In this document: positions 17,647-26,811 of the stretch, piece after piece | How the letters are laid out: each line of letters opens with the position of its first letter | Position numbering within the stretch: the stretch's first letter is position 1 | IMG/VR virus record: IMGVR_UViG_3300023184_000033 | Location: 99,825-163,824 of that record | Reading direction: 5' to 3' (one strand) | DNA length: 64,000 bases | Origin: a virus | The notes under the pieces: generated by a model | Database searches by the model: none | Told to the model about the DNA's origin: nothing | What the model saw: the letters and a program-made list of their open reading frames with translations, nothing else | Program-made: the position numbers and the translations under genes

Positions 17647-19724
17647 TGCTGAACTGTAAGGTTGACGGTTATTGCACCTGGATCGTAAGGATCAATTGTT
17701 ATCACTCGGTTGTATGATGAGGAAATAATACTTGACTTTGGTATTGCAGTTATAGTTAATTGCCCCAAAGGATTATCAATTTGAATTGGATTGAAATCGT
17801 TTAGTGTTATAAGACCATTTGTATAATCAACTGTTCCCAAATTAGGATTCAAAATAGTTTTTGCTTTATCTTGATTGAAATAATAACTTTGAAGTTTACC
17901 AATTGCACCAGACAAATTAACTGTTACAGCACCAAGTTTACCTGTTGTGTCGTTTGCGACAGGAGTAATTATTGCAACAGCAGAACTATAGTTTGTTCCT
18001 GGATTTAAAATATTGATTGCTGTAATCGAACCAACCGAATTAATAATTGCTTGCGCCGTTGCACCAATACCATCACCAACAATATTTATTAGTGGTGGAT
18101 ATTGATAGCCAAAACCTGGATTGGATATTGTAATTGATTCCACACCAGCAACAATTGATGGCAATTCTTGTATATAAACTCCAGGAACAATTGTTGTTCC
18201 GGATACCAAGTCAAAGAATTGCATACTAGGTGAACTAGTAATACCACTCAAGTATACACCTTTTTGCAATGGTGTGCCGCAATATAATTTATATGTCTGT
18301 GAATTATTTAGAGTTGGTATAAACTTTTTCTGTATTGCAACATTCACCTCATTAGAAACGATAGATGGGTCTGAATTTTGGATGGTTACAATCAAATCAG
18401 CCAAAGAAAATATTGAATTGAATGTGTTTAATGTTTTAGTGGAAAATGATTGAATTGCTGTGGCAATTTTATCTTTAATCTGATTGAATGACAATGTTGT
18501 TTTCTTAGAATTTATTACAACATTTGCGGTAATCTTTAAGAATGTGTAATCTGGATCAACAATTGTTGGCGACACCGTTATCATTGATATTGGACGAATC
18601 AATTCTTTAACGATTCGACTTTTTTGTATATCAGTTAAAATTAATGAACCGGTCGGTTTCATTGATACAAATACTTGGCCATATACGGGCGGAATGTTTT
18701 CTTCACCACCCCATACATTCACCGCATCAAATGAAAAACCTAGTTTGTTTTGTTGAATTGCAGTAATGTAATCTTCTGTTGTTACTGCCCGCCCTTGAGC
18801 TGCATAAGATTTGGGTGCTTGGAATTTAATAGAATCTATGGTTTCTTTGCTACCGCCAGTAGTTGCTGAATTGATAGGATACACAACGTTGTTGGAATAT
18901 CCATTAACAGAATTCATCAACACAAAACTATTAGCTCCAGCCCCAGCAACACCTTTTGTAACAATATATTGAATTACAACAACGTTTCCATTAAATAATT
19001 TTTTACCTAGAATACCGTCACCAAAACTAATTCGATATTTTTGATCTGTTCCTTCTTCTAAGAAGAAAACTTTTGATTCACCAGATAGTTGCAAATAATT
19101 TTTTGCTTCAGTAAAAACTTCTGAAGAGCTATTTGAACTGGATGTTCTAATAGTAACTTTAATTGTTGTTGTATCAATACCATCATCAGGTATTCTAATG
19201 ACAAAATTTGGATTTTCTATCGAATCTTGAACGGTATAGTTTACTGTGACTGGTGTTCCCTGTTTAATATAAACATCCGAGAACATTGCAGTATTATTAC
19301 TTACGGGAACGGTACGTGAATCTATTGTAACAAACCTATAATTGATACCATCAATCGCTTCAGATAAAAATGTTGTATATGCAGGTAAAGTTAATGCTGT
19401 ATCTACAACACCATTAATCTTTAAATTGATTTTTGCCGTAGCTGCAGTTTCAGATTTTGGTGTATAATTTAATAATTTTGCATGTGAAACAACAGAACCT
19501 CTTTGCACCGCAGAGTCCAAAAACATCTCATTTGCAACCATATTCAAGTAAAAAGCATTGTATTGTGTATTGTATGCAAGAACATCCAACAAAGTAGAAA
19601 GTGCGGCACCTTCATAGTTGTAATCTTTTAGTGTATCTTGAGACTTCAAAAAAGTCTTTAAATTATTTTTTATATTATTGAAATCCAAATCTGTAATTTG
19701 GATATTTGAATTAAGGCCTGCCAT
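17643..19724 (-). CDS. 6: Baseplate wedge protein gp6 (gpJ-like)
   Basis: 693 residues against about 660 in T4. The N-terminal part (FLKSQDTLKDYNYEGAALSTLLDVLAYNTQYNAFY, then NEMFLDSAVQRGSV) and the central KSYAAQGRAVTTEDY segment are hallmarks of gp6, the protein that closes the inner baseplate ring and whose core resembles gpJ of P2. The C-terminal third carries a G-F-G-Y repeat domain. It sits between gp25 and the gp7-like gene, as expected for the (gp6)2-gp7 wedge core. Confidence 0.9.
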   Translation of the reverse strand: MAGLNSNIQITDLDFNNIKNNLKTFLKSQDTLKDYNYEGAALSTLLDVLAYNTQYNAFYLNMVANEMFLDSAVQRGSVVSHAKLLNYTPKSETAATAKINLKINGVVDTALTLPAYTTFLSEAIDGINYRFVTIDSRTVPVSNNTAMFSDVYIKQGTPVTVNYTVQDSIENPNFVIRIPDDGIDTTTIKVTIRTSSSNSSSEVFTEAKNYLQLSGESKVFFLEEGTDQKYRISFGDGILGKKLFNGNVVVIQYIVTKGVAGAGANSFVLMNSVNGYSNNVVYPINSATTGGSKETIDSIKFQAPKSYAAQGRAVTTEDYITAIQQNKLGFSFDAVNVWGGEENIPPVYGQVFVSMKPTGSLILTDIQKSRIVKELIRPISMITVSPTIVDPDYTFLKITANVVINSKKTTLSFNQIKDKIATAIQSFSTKTLNTFNSIFSLADLIVTIQNSDPSIVSNEVNVAIQKKFIPTLNNSQTYKLYCGTPLQKGVYLSGITSSPSMQFFDLVSGTTIVPGVYIQELPSIVAGVESITISNPGFGYQYPPLINIVGDGIGATAQAIINSVGSITAINILNPGTNYSSAVAIITPVANDTTGKLGAVTVNLSGAIGKLQSYYFNQDKAKTILNPNLGTVDYTNGLITLNDFNPIQIDNPLGQLTITAIPKSSIISSSYNRVITIDPYDPGAITVNLTVQQ

Positions 19725-19725
19725 G

Positions 19726-20121
19726 TTATCTGTTTCTCTCTAATATAAGGTTTACTGTTGTTGGAGTTGTTGCATTTTCAATATAAAATGATATAGAAAC
19801 TTCATATGCATGGTCATCAGGCATTGCCTTAACAGAAACATAATTTAAATTAGCTCTTCTTTCAAAATTACCAATTACATTCTTAATTTCATTTTCAATA
19901 CTAGACGCAGTTAAAGGCGTTGAATTTTCAAATAATAACATATCCAAATTCGAACCAATTGCTGGATTGAATAATTTCTCATAGTGTTTTGTCAATAAGA
20001 GGTTTCGTATTGAACGAACTACCGCTTGAGAATCGTAACTAATGGCAATATCACCTATCACCGGTCTCTTGGTGAAGGTGAAATCTATGTCCGAGTATAT
20101 TTTTTTAAGAGTATCTGCCAT
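19726..20121 (-). CDS. 25: Baseplate wedge protein gp25 (gpW family)
   Basis: 131 residues, the normal gp25/gpW length. The family features are visible: an N-terminal DIDFTFTKRP segment, the SYDSQAVVRSIRNLLLTK helix, and an EENEI-type core here as SSIENEIKNVIGNFERR. gp25 binds the sheath initiator site and starts sheath polymerisation on the wedge. The gene is one nucleotide from gp6. CATAAATA, which includes the stop of the upstream gene, lies 5 nt before the ATG. Confidence 0.93.
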   Translation of the reverse strand: MADTLKKIYSDIDFTFTKRPVIGDIAISYDSQAVVRSIRNLLLTKHYEKLFNPAIGSNLDMLLFENSTPLTASSIENEIKNVIGNFERRANLNYVSVKAMPDDHAYEVSISFYIENATTPTTVNLILERNR

Positions 20122-20128
20122 TTTCTAT

Positions 20129-20983
20129 TTATGAGTTTATTCTAGACTTTATCTTATCGGTACCTAACACTTCATTTAACAAATATTTTTCAGTCTCTCC
20201 GGAACTGGAAAAACTTCTCATTTCATTAAATCTATTCACCATGCTCTTAACATTTGTGAAAAATGCAATATCATGTCCTTGTCTTTCAATCATAAATGCA
20301 TTTAGTTCATTTAATTTTGATGTTATTCCTGTGATTGCGCCTGTTGGATCACTATTAGCTGCAATAATCGTATTCACCTTAGTCAATATTGAGGTAACAT
20401 TACTTGCATAATCCTTAAATTGTGGTACAACCAGAAGGCTGGTCAATGAACCTAAAATTGGAGAGTTGTCCACAATACCATCAGTTTGATTTGTGATGTA
20501 GATGGCTTGTTTACCATAAGCCGTTAAGGTTTTATAGTAGGGATTGATGTGTGTATCTTCCTGACCTTCCATTGGAGTTACACCAGAAACTTTATTTGTG
20601 TGGAAAATCATATTATTTGCAGCAATTGTTATATTATTCGCTGCGGTTTTAATACCAATCAAGCTTGGTCCAAAATAAGACGGCGGCAATGGTTCATCAG
20701 TCATAACATTCGTACCGGCCGAGGTCATTGCAACACCAATTTTCTGAATAATTGTATTTGATGTTGATATAATTGTATTAAGATATGCAACGACCGGATT
20801 TTGGTAATAACCACCAACATCATTATTTTTTAAGTCTGTTGCTTGCCACTCATTGATAATTGGAGGAAATTGTTGTAAATTTGCTTGTGTATTTGCAGAA
20901 AATTCTTGAACTGTTCCATTTGGATCATTAAAATTGAAACCTAATGTTGCGTATACGCCTGATGCATTATTAATTAAAGCCAT
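20129..20983 (-). CDS. Unrecognised virion-operon protein
   Basis: 284 residues, not recognised. It is Asn/Thr/Ile-rich, without signal peptide or membrane segment. The centre is helical (GIKTAANNITIAANNMIFHTN) and the C-terminus is a charged helix (GETEKYLLNEVLGTDKIKSRINS). It lies between the spike gene and gp25 in the baseplate operon, so a structural or assembly role is likely. The codon pattern matches its neighbours. Confidence 0.6.
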   Translation of the reverse strand: MALINNASGVYATLGFNFNDPNGTVQEFSANTQANLQQFPPIINEWQATDLKNNDVGGYYQNPVVAYLNTIISTSNTIIQKIGVAMTSAGTNVMTDEPLPPSYFGPSLIGIKTAANNITIAANNMIFHTNKVSGVTPMEGQEDTHINPYYKTLTAYGKQAIYITNQTDGIVDNSPILGSLTSLLVVPQFKDYASNVTSILTKVNTIIAANSDPTGAITGITSKLNELNAFMIERQGHDIAFFTNVKSMVNRFNEMRSFSSSGETEKYLLNEVLGTDKIKSRINS

Positions 20984-20993
20984 AATATTTTCC

Positions 20994-21920
20994 TTAAATC
21001 ATTGGTAATAAAGTTGAACTAGTTGGAAAACCTTTATTTCCAATATGAGCGTGTGCATTAAAAATACCTGTGTTTACTTCATCTGTCATCCAAACTGCGT
21101 CCATAAGACCGGTTTTCACCATCACAGGAAAATTTCCTAGTGGTGAATTAACCGCAAGTAATGCATTAACGGACATCACCGCATTAACAGACATCAATGT
21201 GCTAATTGGTAACATTGCAAAAATGCTACCCATACAGGTGATTGATCCTGGTGTAGCTACAGGTGTTAGTGGTGTTGGAAAACCAAGACTCAGACCACCT
21301 AATGCGGAAGTGAATCCATAAGGTCCTGCGACAACTCCCATGCCTGCATTAACACGTGATTCAGCGGTAATCGTGTCACAAGAAATAGAACCACCAACAT
21401 CTAGATCCGCACCAACGTACACATTATCAGATGCATTAATTCTTACTGAACCACCAAAAGTTTCATTGGCTGAAATAATAACATCGTCATCACCATTAAC
21501 CCATATCTCACCACTAGCTCTAAGATTATATTCACCTTTTACATAAAGATTATAATCACCAAGAACTTGATGGTTGAAATCACCAGTAACATCTAAGTTA
21601 CAATCACCTTTAACTGTAATATTGCAATGTCCGGTTACTTCAACGTTTTTGTTACCTGCAATAATTTCATAACCATTTCCTAGAATTTTAATGGTATTGT
21701 CACCCAGAGCATTAAACTCCATGAATGAACCAATTCTATGTTGCAAACGAATACGTTCAGCTCCAGGAGTGTCATCCATTTCAAATGAATGACCAGATTC
21801 AGTTTGTGTTACATGGTTATAAGGAAAAAGTGGTGGATTATCTACTGTTGGACCTTCAGGTTCTGTCCATAAACCAGGAGCTTCCGCTGGAGGTGAATTG
21901 ATGTCGGATTCGTTTGCCAT
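20994..21920 (-). CDS. 5: Central spike: beta-helical C-terminal half of gp5
   Basis: 308 residues. After a Pro-rich N-terminus there is a run of V-x-G-x-x-N octad repeats (VEVTGHCNITVKGDCNLDV and so on, about residues 90-170), the signature of the triple-stranded beta-helix of T4 gp5. The C-terminal tip has FNAHAHIGNKGFPTS with an H-x-H motif like the metal-binding tip of P2-type spikes. The OB-fold half of gp5 is a separate gene at 23056-23388, and no lysozyme domain is present in either. It should form the membrane-piercing needle under the hub. Confidence 0.85.
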   Translation of the reverse strand: MANESDINSPPAEAPGLWTEPEGPTVDNPPLFPYNHVTQTESGHSFEMDDTPGAERIRLQHRIGSFMEFNALGDNTIKILGNGYEIIAGNKNVEVTGHCNITVKGDCNLDVTGDFNHQVLGDYNLYVKGEYNLRASGEIWVNGDDDVIISANETFGGSVRINASDNVYVGADLDVGGSISCDTITAESRVNAGMGVVAGPYGFTSALGGLSLGFPTPLTPVATPGSITCMGSIFAMLPISTLMSVNAVMSVNALLAVNSPLGNFPVMVKTGLMDAVWMTDEVNTGIFNAHAHIGNKGFPTSSTLLPMI

Positions 21921-21922
21921 TT

Positions 21923-22840
21923 TTATATCGTTGATCTGTTAGCGGATGAGGAAATCGAAGCCATTGATGTTGATGTTGAAACTGTATTTGCTATATTGGC
22001 GGTTGTAGGCATCGAACTTGCAATTGATTTAATCGTCACTGATGCAGTATTTGCGGTATCAGCAGTAACTGATTGAGTCAATGTGCTTTGTGCTGTTGTT
22101 AAAGATGCTGCGCCAGTCACAGAACTTGCAGATTTATTTAACTTGGTGCTTGTAAGAGCTCCTAACGATTGTACTTCTGCAACTGTCTTACCGGCTAAGG
22201 CAACTGTTGTTGTTATTGTTTTAATAATTTCTTTACCATCATTCATAATCTCTTTTATGTCTTTTCCAATTCCACTATCGGGACCATCACTTTCAAACAA
22301 AGTGTCAATAAAAACTTTTCCAATTGCAGAAATAAGAGCAGTTAAACATTCACGTAAATATTTTAGAAAACGTGCGGGTAAACCAAGAATCCAAGCAATA
22401 ACCGCTTTAATATAACCAATAAATTTAATAACTTTAATTAAAAATTTTGCAATTGGTTTAATATAGGTATTAACATAGTATTTAATTTCTTGTACGATTG
22501 CTTTAACTTTATTGATAATTGTGGAAATAACTCCTGATGGATCACCAAGTCCTAAAAACCTTTTAATTGCACGAACAGCTTCTCTAACTGCTGTCAACAT
22601 TGCTTTAATATATTTTTTAAGTCCAATTCTTCTTGAAAGATTGATACCAAAATCACAATGATGAGCAAGTCTATTACTCATTTTGTCGATAGTTGTATCT
22701 TTCATCACACCTCTGGCTGCACGTGGTGTAGTAGGAGTTCCTTTTATGCGAGAATCACCCTTTTCCTTTGGTTTAGGTGGGTTAGATTCTTTACCATCAG
22801 CTGCCGCTGGAGCTAACTCTGGATATGGTTCATCGTTCAT
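21923..22840 (-). CDS. Basic amphipathic virion protein between the gp5 halves, unknown function
   Basis: 305 residues, not recognised. Three zones are visible: a Pro/Lys-rich disordered head (about 1-60), a strongly basic and hydrophobic helical middle (about 70-190; IKYYVNTYIKPIAKFLIKVI, FIGYIKAVIAWILGLPARFLK), and a Ser/Thr/Ala-rich tail without charge. The middle looks amphipathic rather than like a clean transmembrane helix, suggesting membrane interaction or a trimeric bundle. It lies between the OB-fold and beta-helix genes that together make gp5, so a role in the hub or in membrane penetration is a reasonable inference. Confidence 0.55.
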   Translation of the reverse strand: MNDEPYPELAPAAADGKESNPPKPKEKGDSRIKGTPTTPRAARGVMKDTTIDKMSNRLAHHCDFGINLSRRIGLKKYIKAMLTAVREAVRAIKRFLGLGDPSGVISTIINKVKAIVQEIKYYVNTYIKPIAKFLIKVIKFIGYIKAVIAWILGLPARFLKYLRECLTALISAIGKVFIDTLFESDGPDSGIGKDIKEIMNDGKEIIKTITTTVALAGKTVAEVQSLGALTSTKLNKSASSVTGAASLTTAQSTLTQSVTADTANTASVTIKSIASSMPTTANIANTVSTSTSMASISSSANRSTI

Positions 22841-23055
22841 TTTATTCCTGATGCATTGAGGTTTAAATTTATAATGTCACGATAGTGTGAAGCACATTCT
22901 TCATGTTGTTCGTCAACACAAATTTCATCATGGCAATGAAATTGTTTCATTCTTTCATCATATTCTTCTTGTGTTATTAATTCCGCCTGTAGATGTGCGT
23001 TCATTACTTCAATTTCGTGTGCCATTAAATGCAATTTATATAATTCGTGACTCAT
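22837..23055 (-). CDS. Small Cys/His-rich protein in the hub operon
   Basis: 72 residues, mostly helical. The segment HCHDEICVDEQHEECASH (about residues 40-57) holds three Cys and four His and could bind a metal. The stop overlaps the next start by 4 nt (ATGA). No family was recognised; position suggests a hub accessory or assembly protein. Confidence 0.55.
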   Translation of the reverse strand: MSHELYKLHLMAHEIEVMNAHLQAELITQEEYDERMKQFHCHDEICVDEQHEECASHYRDIINLNLNASGIK

Positions 23056-23388
23056 TTAAGCCTCCTCTAACTCAGAATTATCTGTATCTGCCGGATCATT
23101 TTGTAATCCAGGTAAAACGCCCATCATCACCGGTGATTGTCCAGATAAACCATCAGTAAAAAATCCAACGACCCAATCACCAATTCTTGGTGGTGAAAAT
23201 GTATTTGAATTATTTATGGGTAACAGTGGAATAGCCCACGGTAAATCTTCTGTTGGCAATAGTTCTATATTATCAGTATGCCATCCAAAGATTCTACATT
23301 GACAACGACCAAGACCCATCGTATCTATTCTATTTTCTACAATACCCATCCACCAAATAAAACCATCTTTACCTAAAAAGTTTTCCAT
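23056..23388 (-). CDS. 5: gp5 N-terminal OB-fold domain protein (hub/spike adaptor)
   Basis: 110 residues from the ATG at 23388, which overlaps the hub stop codon (TAATG). The sequence FLGKDGFIWWMGIVENR..GLGRCQCRIFGWH and IGDWVVGFFTDG..SPVMMGVLPG is the OB-fold domain that opens T4-like gp5 and joins the gp27 hub to the needle. In T4 it continues into lysozyme and beta-helix; here the polypeptide ends after the OB domain. A GTG nine bases upstream is in frame but would sit on the ribosome binding site. Confidence 0.85.
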   Translation of the reverse strand: MENFLGKDGFIWWMGIVENRIDTMGLGRCQCRIFGWHTDNIELLPTEDLPWAIPLLPINNSNTFSPPRIGDWVVGFFTDGLSGQSPVMMGVLPGLQNDPADTDNSELEEA

Positions 23389-24782
23389 TATATCCACACC
23401 TCTTTCATTCCATCTACCAATTTTTGCAAATTGGAATCATTATCATTATCAACATATGTTGCACTTTCTGTTCCACTATCTTTTGCCAATTCCAATATAG
23501 TTTGATATGCACTAATTGATGGTTGAATAATATGTCTTGCAGCTGTAACCAAATACTTACCTGAATAATTAATATCTAATTCGCCATTGTTTTGTATGGA
23601 CGGAAGAGATATCTCCACAACTTGGCCAACCATAAGACCAGAAAAACCAGGTACAACAATTTTTATGGTTGTTAACATAGATAATGCAATTTGTGCTGTT
23701 CTGTTTGGAATAAAGGTTTCAACATAAATGTCTTTAGTATCGGAATTCGTATCCGAAAGATATTCATTTTTTTCTTGGTTCGAATTTCCTGTTGCCAACT
23801 TCAATGAACCATCATAACCAGTATATAATTCTTTACCAAATCTATTTTTTAAATTGTTTATTATTGAATTACCATTTAGAGAAGTTGTATCCGTATCAGC
23901 ATTATACTTATTATAATTAAAAGTAGTTTGTGTTTTCTTTCTTTGTATTGGGTCTAGAGATATCAATTTATTGGCAAACGCACCAGAATTAATTCCTTGT
24001 AATACATCATAAGCTTTTGGAAATTCAAAAGATATAATAACTTTCATCTTTTCTTCTAATGGTTGTTCTACATCATTTAGATTTCTTCGTTCATATTTAA
24101 AATCTCTATAGGTTGTGTCTTTAAACATAGACTGCAAAGACCTAAAATTATATCCATTTTTTGTTTCAAAGAACAACATGTCAGCACCTATACCTTCGGC
24201 CGGTCTTGCATAATTAGATAACCAACTTATTGCTTCAAATGGTTTCAATCTAGGTACAACAAAATTATATGTCCCAATTGTGTCTTCTATTGTGGAAATT
24301 CTTTCTGTTGGTATTTCTAATTGTTCCGTCAAAATATCATATATGATATCATTTACTTGATATCCCATATAAGATTTACTAATTTTTGTTTGTTCTGAGA
24401 GCGTCAATTCATCCGAACAAAAATATAATGTATAATACTCTGACATAAAGTTGCCAGAATTATTTCGGTCTGCTAATTTGTAAACTTTGTATGTTTTTTC
24501 GTGTTTGTCTGGATCATCAGCAGATTTCCCATAAACAATTCGTATGTACTCATTCCCAGCTAACTTAAATGCTTCTATTAAACCAAGAGCATCTTCTACT
24601 TTTACATAACCAGACACAGAAAAACTAAAAATATCTTCATTTATCGATAATTCACGTAATATTTTACGCAAATCAATACTTTCACCATTTGTCGCAAAAA
24701 GTCTAATTTCCTCTAAGTGATAATTTTCAGAGTAATATACACCTTTCGAATCTTCTACTGTATCAAAATTTACTGTGGCCAT
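23388..24782 (-). CDS. 27: Baseplate hub protein, gp27-like
   Basis: 464 residues. The pattern of a first tube-like domain (SINEDIFSFSVSGYVKVEDALGLIE) followed by a second (YFCSDELTLSEQTKISKSYMGYQVNDIIYDIL) and the late VGQVVEISLPS...YSGKYLVTAARH barrel is that of the gp27/gpD hub family. The trimer adapts the sixfold tail tube to the threefold spike. It directly precedes the OB-fold gp5 half. Homology is by fold pattern and context, as this family diverges quickly. Confidence 0.8.
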   Translation of the reverse strand: MATVNFDTVEDSKGVYYSENYHLEEIRLFATNGESIDLRKILRELSINEDIFSFSVSGYVKVEDALGLIEAFKLAGNEYIRIVYGKSADDPDKHEKTYKVYKLADRNNSGNFMSEYYTLYFCSDELTLSEQTKISKSYMGYQVNDIIYDILTEQLEIPTERISTIEDTIGTYNFVVPRLKPFEAISWLSNYARPAEGIGADMLFFETKNGYNFRSLQSMFKDTTYRDFKYERRNLNDVEQPLEEKMKVIISFEFPKAYDVLQGINSGAFANKLISLDPIQRKKTQTTFNYNKYNADTDTTSLNGNSIINNLKNRFGKELYTGYDGSLKLATGNSNQEKNEYLSDTNSDTKDIYVETFIPNRTAQIALSMLTTIKIVVPGFSGLMVGQVVEISLPSIQNNGELDINYSGKYLVTAARHIIQPSISAYQTILELAKDSGTESATYVDNDNDSNLQKLVDGMKEVWI

Positions 24783-24785
24783 TTT

Positions 24786-25382
24786 TTATTGTTTAAATAA
24801 TTTAGTAATTTCAGTTTCAATTTGCGACACATAACCAGCGTTTATAAGATTAATATTGCGTTTGGCTTCATTTTTTTCATTTTCCATTGTGTATATATTA
24901 ACTACTCGGACCTTTTCCGAAATAACACAATCAATAGTACTTGTTTGATATGATTTGGTTACTGGTGCAAAATTGTCATATTCATTTTTATTAATTGAAA
25001 CGATGTCAACCGTATTAGTATTTGTAAGTTTGTCAGTAGTTGTAATTATTTTTTCATAATGATCCACCGTAGCAAAAATGTCATTATTTGGATATTTTTT
25101 GGCCAAATAATCAGACATTACACTCTGAGACAATGGCCAGTCCCATTGTGGATTAATGATTTTATTTGCAAATAATACCAACCAATAACGATATACATCA
25201 CCATAATATTTGTGAGCTATAATTTCTGGAGTATCACCTTCTTGTATGTCATAATTATAAAATACCATTGGGTTTGAAAATAAACCAGGAATAATACTAG
25301 ACCTAGCTAATAAATTTGTCCTTATGGTTGAATTACCATTTTCGGTTACAATTATTTTTGGTAGTGCATTAAAATATTTCAT
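24786..25382 (-). CDS. 53: Baseplate wedge protein gp53 (LysM-like domain)
   Basis: 198 residues, the T4 gp53 size. The LysM-like core is clear: YDIQEGDTPEIIAHKYYGD followed by YRYWLVLFANKIINPQWDWPL, the most conserved gp53 stretch. gp53 bridges neighbouring wedges during baseplate assembly around the hub. It lies between gp48 and the hub gene. Confidence 0.9.
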   Translation of the reverse strand: MKYFNALPKIIVTENGNSTIRTNLLARSSIIPGLFSNPMVFYNYDIQEGDTPEIIAHKYYGDVYRYWLVLFANKIINPQWDWPLSQSVMSDYLAKKYPNNDIFATVDHYEKIITTTDKLTNTNTVDIVSINKNEYDNFAPVTKSYQTSTIDCVISEKVRVVNIYTMENEKNEAKRNINLINAGYVSQIETEITKLFKQ

Positions 25383-25384
25383 CT

Positions 25385-26329
25385 TTAATATCCGTTTTCA
25401 ACACCAGTTTGACCATCCCTATCAATAAGTGACAATTCTTTAAAATCTACTTTCATTTTAATATTTACAGGTGAACCATCTTGGTGTGTTGACCATCCAT
25501 TTGGTGCATAATCAATCTCAACATTTGTTACCACAGAATCTGCAACTTTATTAACATACGTATTTCTTCCATCTAAGAATCTAAAGTCGATTTCGAAAAT
25601 TGATGGCGGAGTAAAAGCCATGCCATAAGATCCTTCCATAGTTCTTGGACGTGAATACATTTTGAAAGCTTCAATGATATTTCTGACAGATGTTGTTTCT
25701 TTTTTTGATTTTGGCATAAAAATAAATTCAAAAGAAAATGTTCTTAGGGGTATGCCATCAAATATTACTTGTTGGTTTGGATTGATTGCTATTCCTTGTG
25801 ATTTTAAAAATAATTTACTTACATCATTAGAAGCTATACCAGAAAGTGTTTTTGCAGCACCGCCAATGACGCCTGGTAATTTTGATAAAGCATTACCTTC
25901 GGCCAAAGGATTAAGAATTATTTCACCATAACTGGCTTGATAATCAAATTGAACCGAATCGGGAATATATAATGATATCTCTGCAACTTGTTGAGTTAAT
26001 CTAGGATTCAAAGTGGTATTGACTTTATTAATTAATGATTTAGTAGAATCTGTGGCCTTGTCTATGAGTTTACCGAACTGGCCAGTTAATGTACCCTCTT
26101 TGTCAAACGTTAATGATAGGTCGGTGCCGGATTCCAATTCAAAAGGTTCTATATCATAAATTCTAAAGGTAATATAATGAGCTCTTGTACCACTAGCCAA
26201 GTCATCGGGATATTTCAGCATATCCAAACCAAAAGGATCACCAAAAAGCGCACCCAAAGGACCTCCGGCCTTAGACATGCCGGGAATATGCACGCCGAAG
26301 ATTGAAGTTGGAAATGAAATGACAGCCAT
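25385..26329 (-). CDS. 48: Baseplate tail-tube cap gp48
   Basis: 314 residues. The order of features (ALFGDPFGLDMLKYPDDL, HYITFRIYDIEP, SLYIPDSVQFDYQASYGE, then LRTFSFEFIFMPKSKKET..IIEAFKMYSRPR) is that of gp48 in T4-like phages, a tail-tube-fold protein that caps the baseplate hub. It is the first gene of the leftward tail operon. A TATAAATA box lies 29-36 nt upstream of the start, and AGAGATAACG serves as a weak ribosome binding site. Confidence 0.85.
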   Translation of the reverse strand: MAVISFPTSIFGVHIPGMSKAGGPLGALFGDPFGLDMLKYPDDLASGTRAHYITFRIYDIEPFELESGTDLSLTFDKEGTLTGQFGKLIDKATDSTKSLINKVNTTLNPRLTQQVAEISLYIPDSVQFDYQASYGEIILNPLAEGNALSKLPGVIGGAAKTLSGIASNDVSKLFLKSQGIAINPNQQVIFDGIPLRTFSFEFIFMPKSKKETTSVRNIIEAFKMYSRPRTMEGSYGMAFTPPSIFEIDFRFLDGRNTYVNKVADSVVTNVEIDYAPNGWSTHQDGSPVNIKMKVDFKELSLIDRDGQTGVENGY

Positions 26330-26357
26330 CGTTATCTCTCTTTTAAATGAATATACA

Positions 26358-26365
26358 TATTTATA
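26358..26365 (-). promoter_or_regulatory. T4-type late promoter -10 box (TATAAATA)
   Basis: Reading the minus strand, TATAAATA is the exact T4 late-promoter consensus bound by sigma gp55. It is placed to start a transcript about 20 nt before the gp48 start. It lies between the divergent gp48 and gp4 genes. The phage also encodes gp33, the late co-activator, so T4-type late transcription is expected. An AT-rich genome gives such octamers by chance, hence moderate confidence. Confidence 0.55.
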
Positions 26366-26799
26366 TGGCTTATTCAGGATATTTTAGACCAAAGCACCCG
26401 CAAAAGTATGTGGGTGACTATAAAAACATTGTTTATCGTTCGTCATGGGAGTGCCGAGTGATGGATTGGCTTGACCGCAATCAAGATATCATCAGTTGGG
26501 CTTCAGAAGAACTTATAATACCTTATATATCGCCGGTTGATAACCGCCAACACAGATATTTTCCAGATTTTCTTGTAAAAATGAAAACGAGAGAAGGTAA
26601 AACTAAAACTGTACTGATTGAGGTCAAACCTAAGTATCAAACACAACCACCAATTCAAAAGAAACGCATAACAAAACAATATATCAATGAAGTTACAACA
26701 TGGGGTGTAAATCAATCCAAATGGAAAGCGGCCAACGAATATTGTCTTGACAGGGGTTGGGAGTTTTTAATTATAACCGAAGACCATCTTGGTCTCTAA
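26365..26799 (+). CDS. 4: Head completion protein gp4 (nuclease fold)
   Basis: 144 residues from the ATG at 26365. The segment GYFRPKHPQKYVGDYKNIVYRSSWECRVMDWLDRN is the family signature, and RYFPDFLVK...VLIEVKP gives the D...E-x-K core of a restriction-endonuclease-like fold. gp4 completes the head before the tail joins. An upstream in-frame ATG (26347) would add six residues, but homologues start at MAYSG. No good ribosome binding site is visible for either start. It opens the rightward operon. Confidence 0.85.
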   Translation: MAYSGYFRPKHPQKYVGDYKNIVYRSSWECRVMDWLDRNQDIISWASEELIIPYISPVDNRQHRYFPDFLVKMKTREGKTKTVLIEVKPKYQTQPPIQKKRITKQYINEVTTWGVNQSKWKAANEYCLDRGWEFLIITEDHLGL

Positions 26800-26811
26800 C
26801 ATAAATACACG

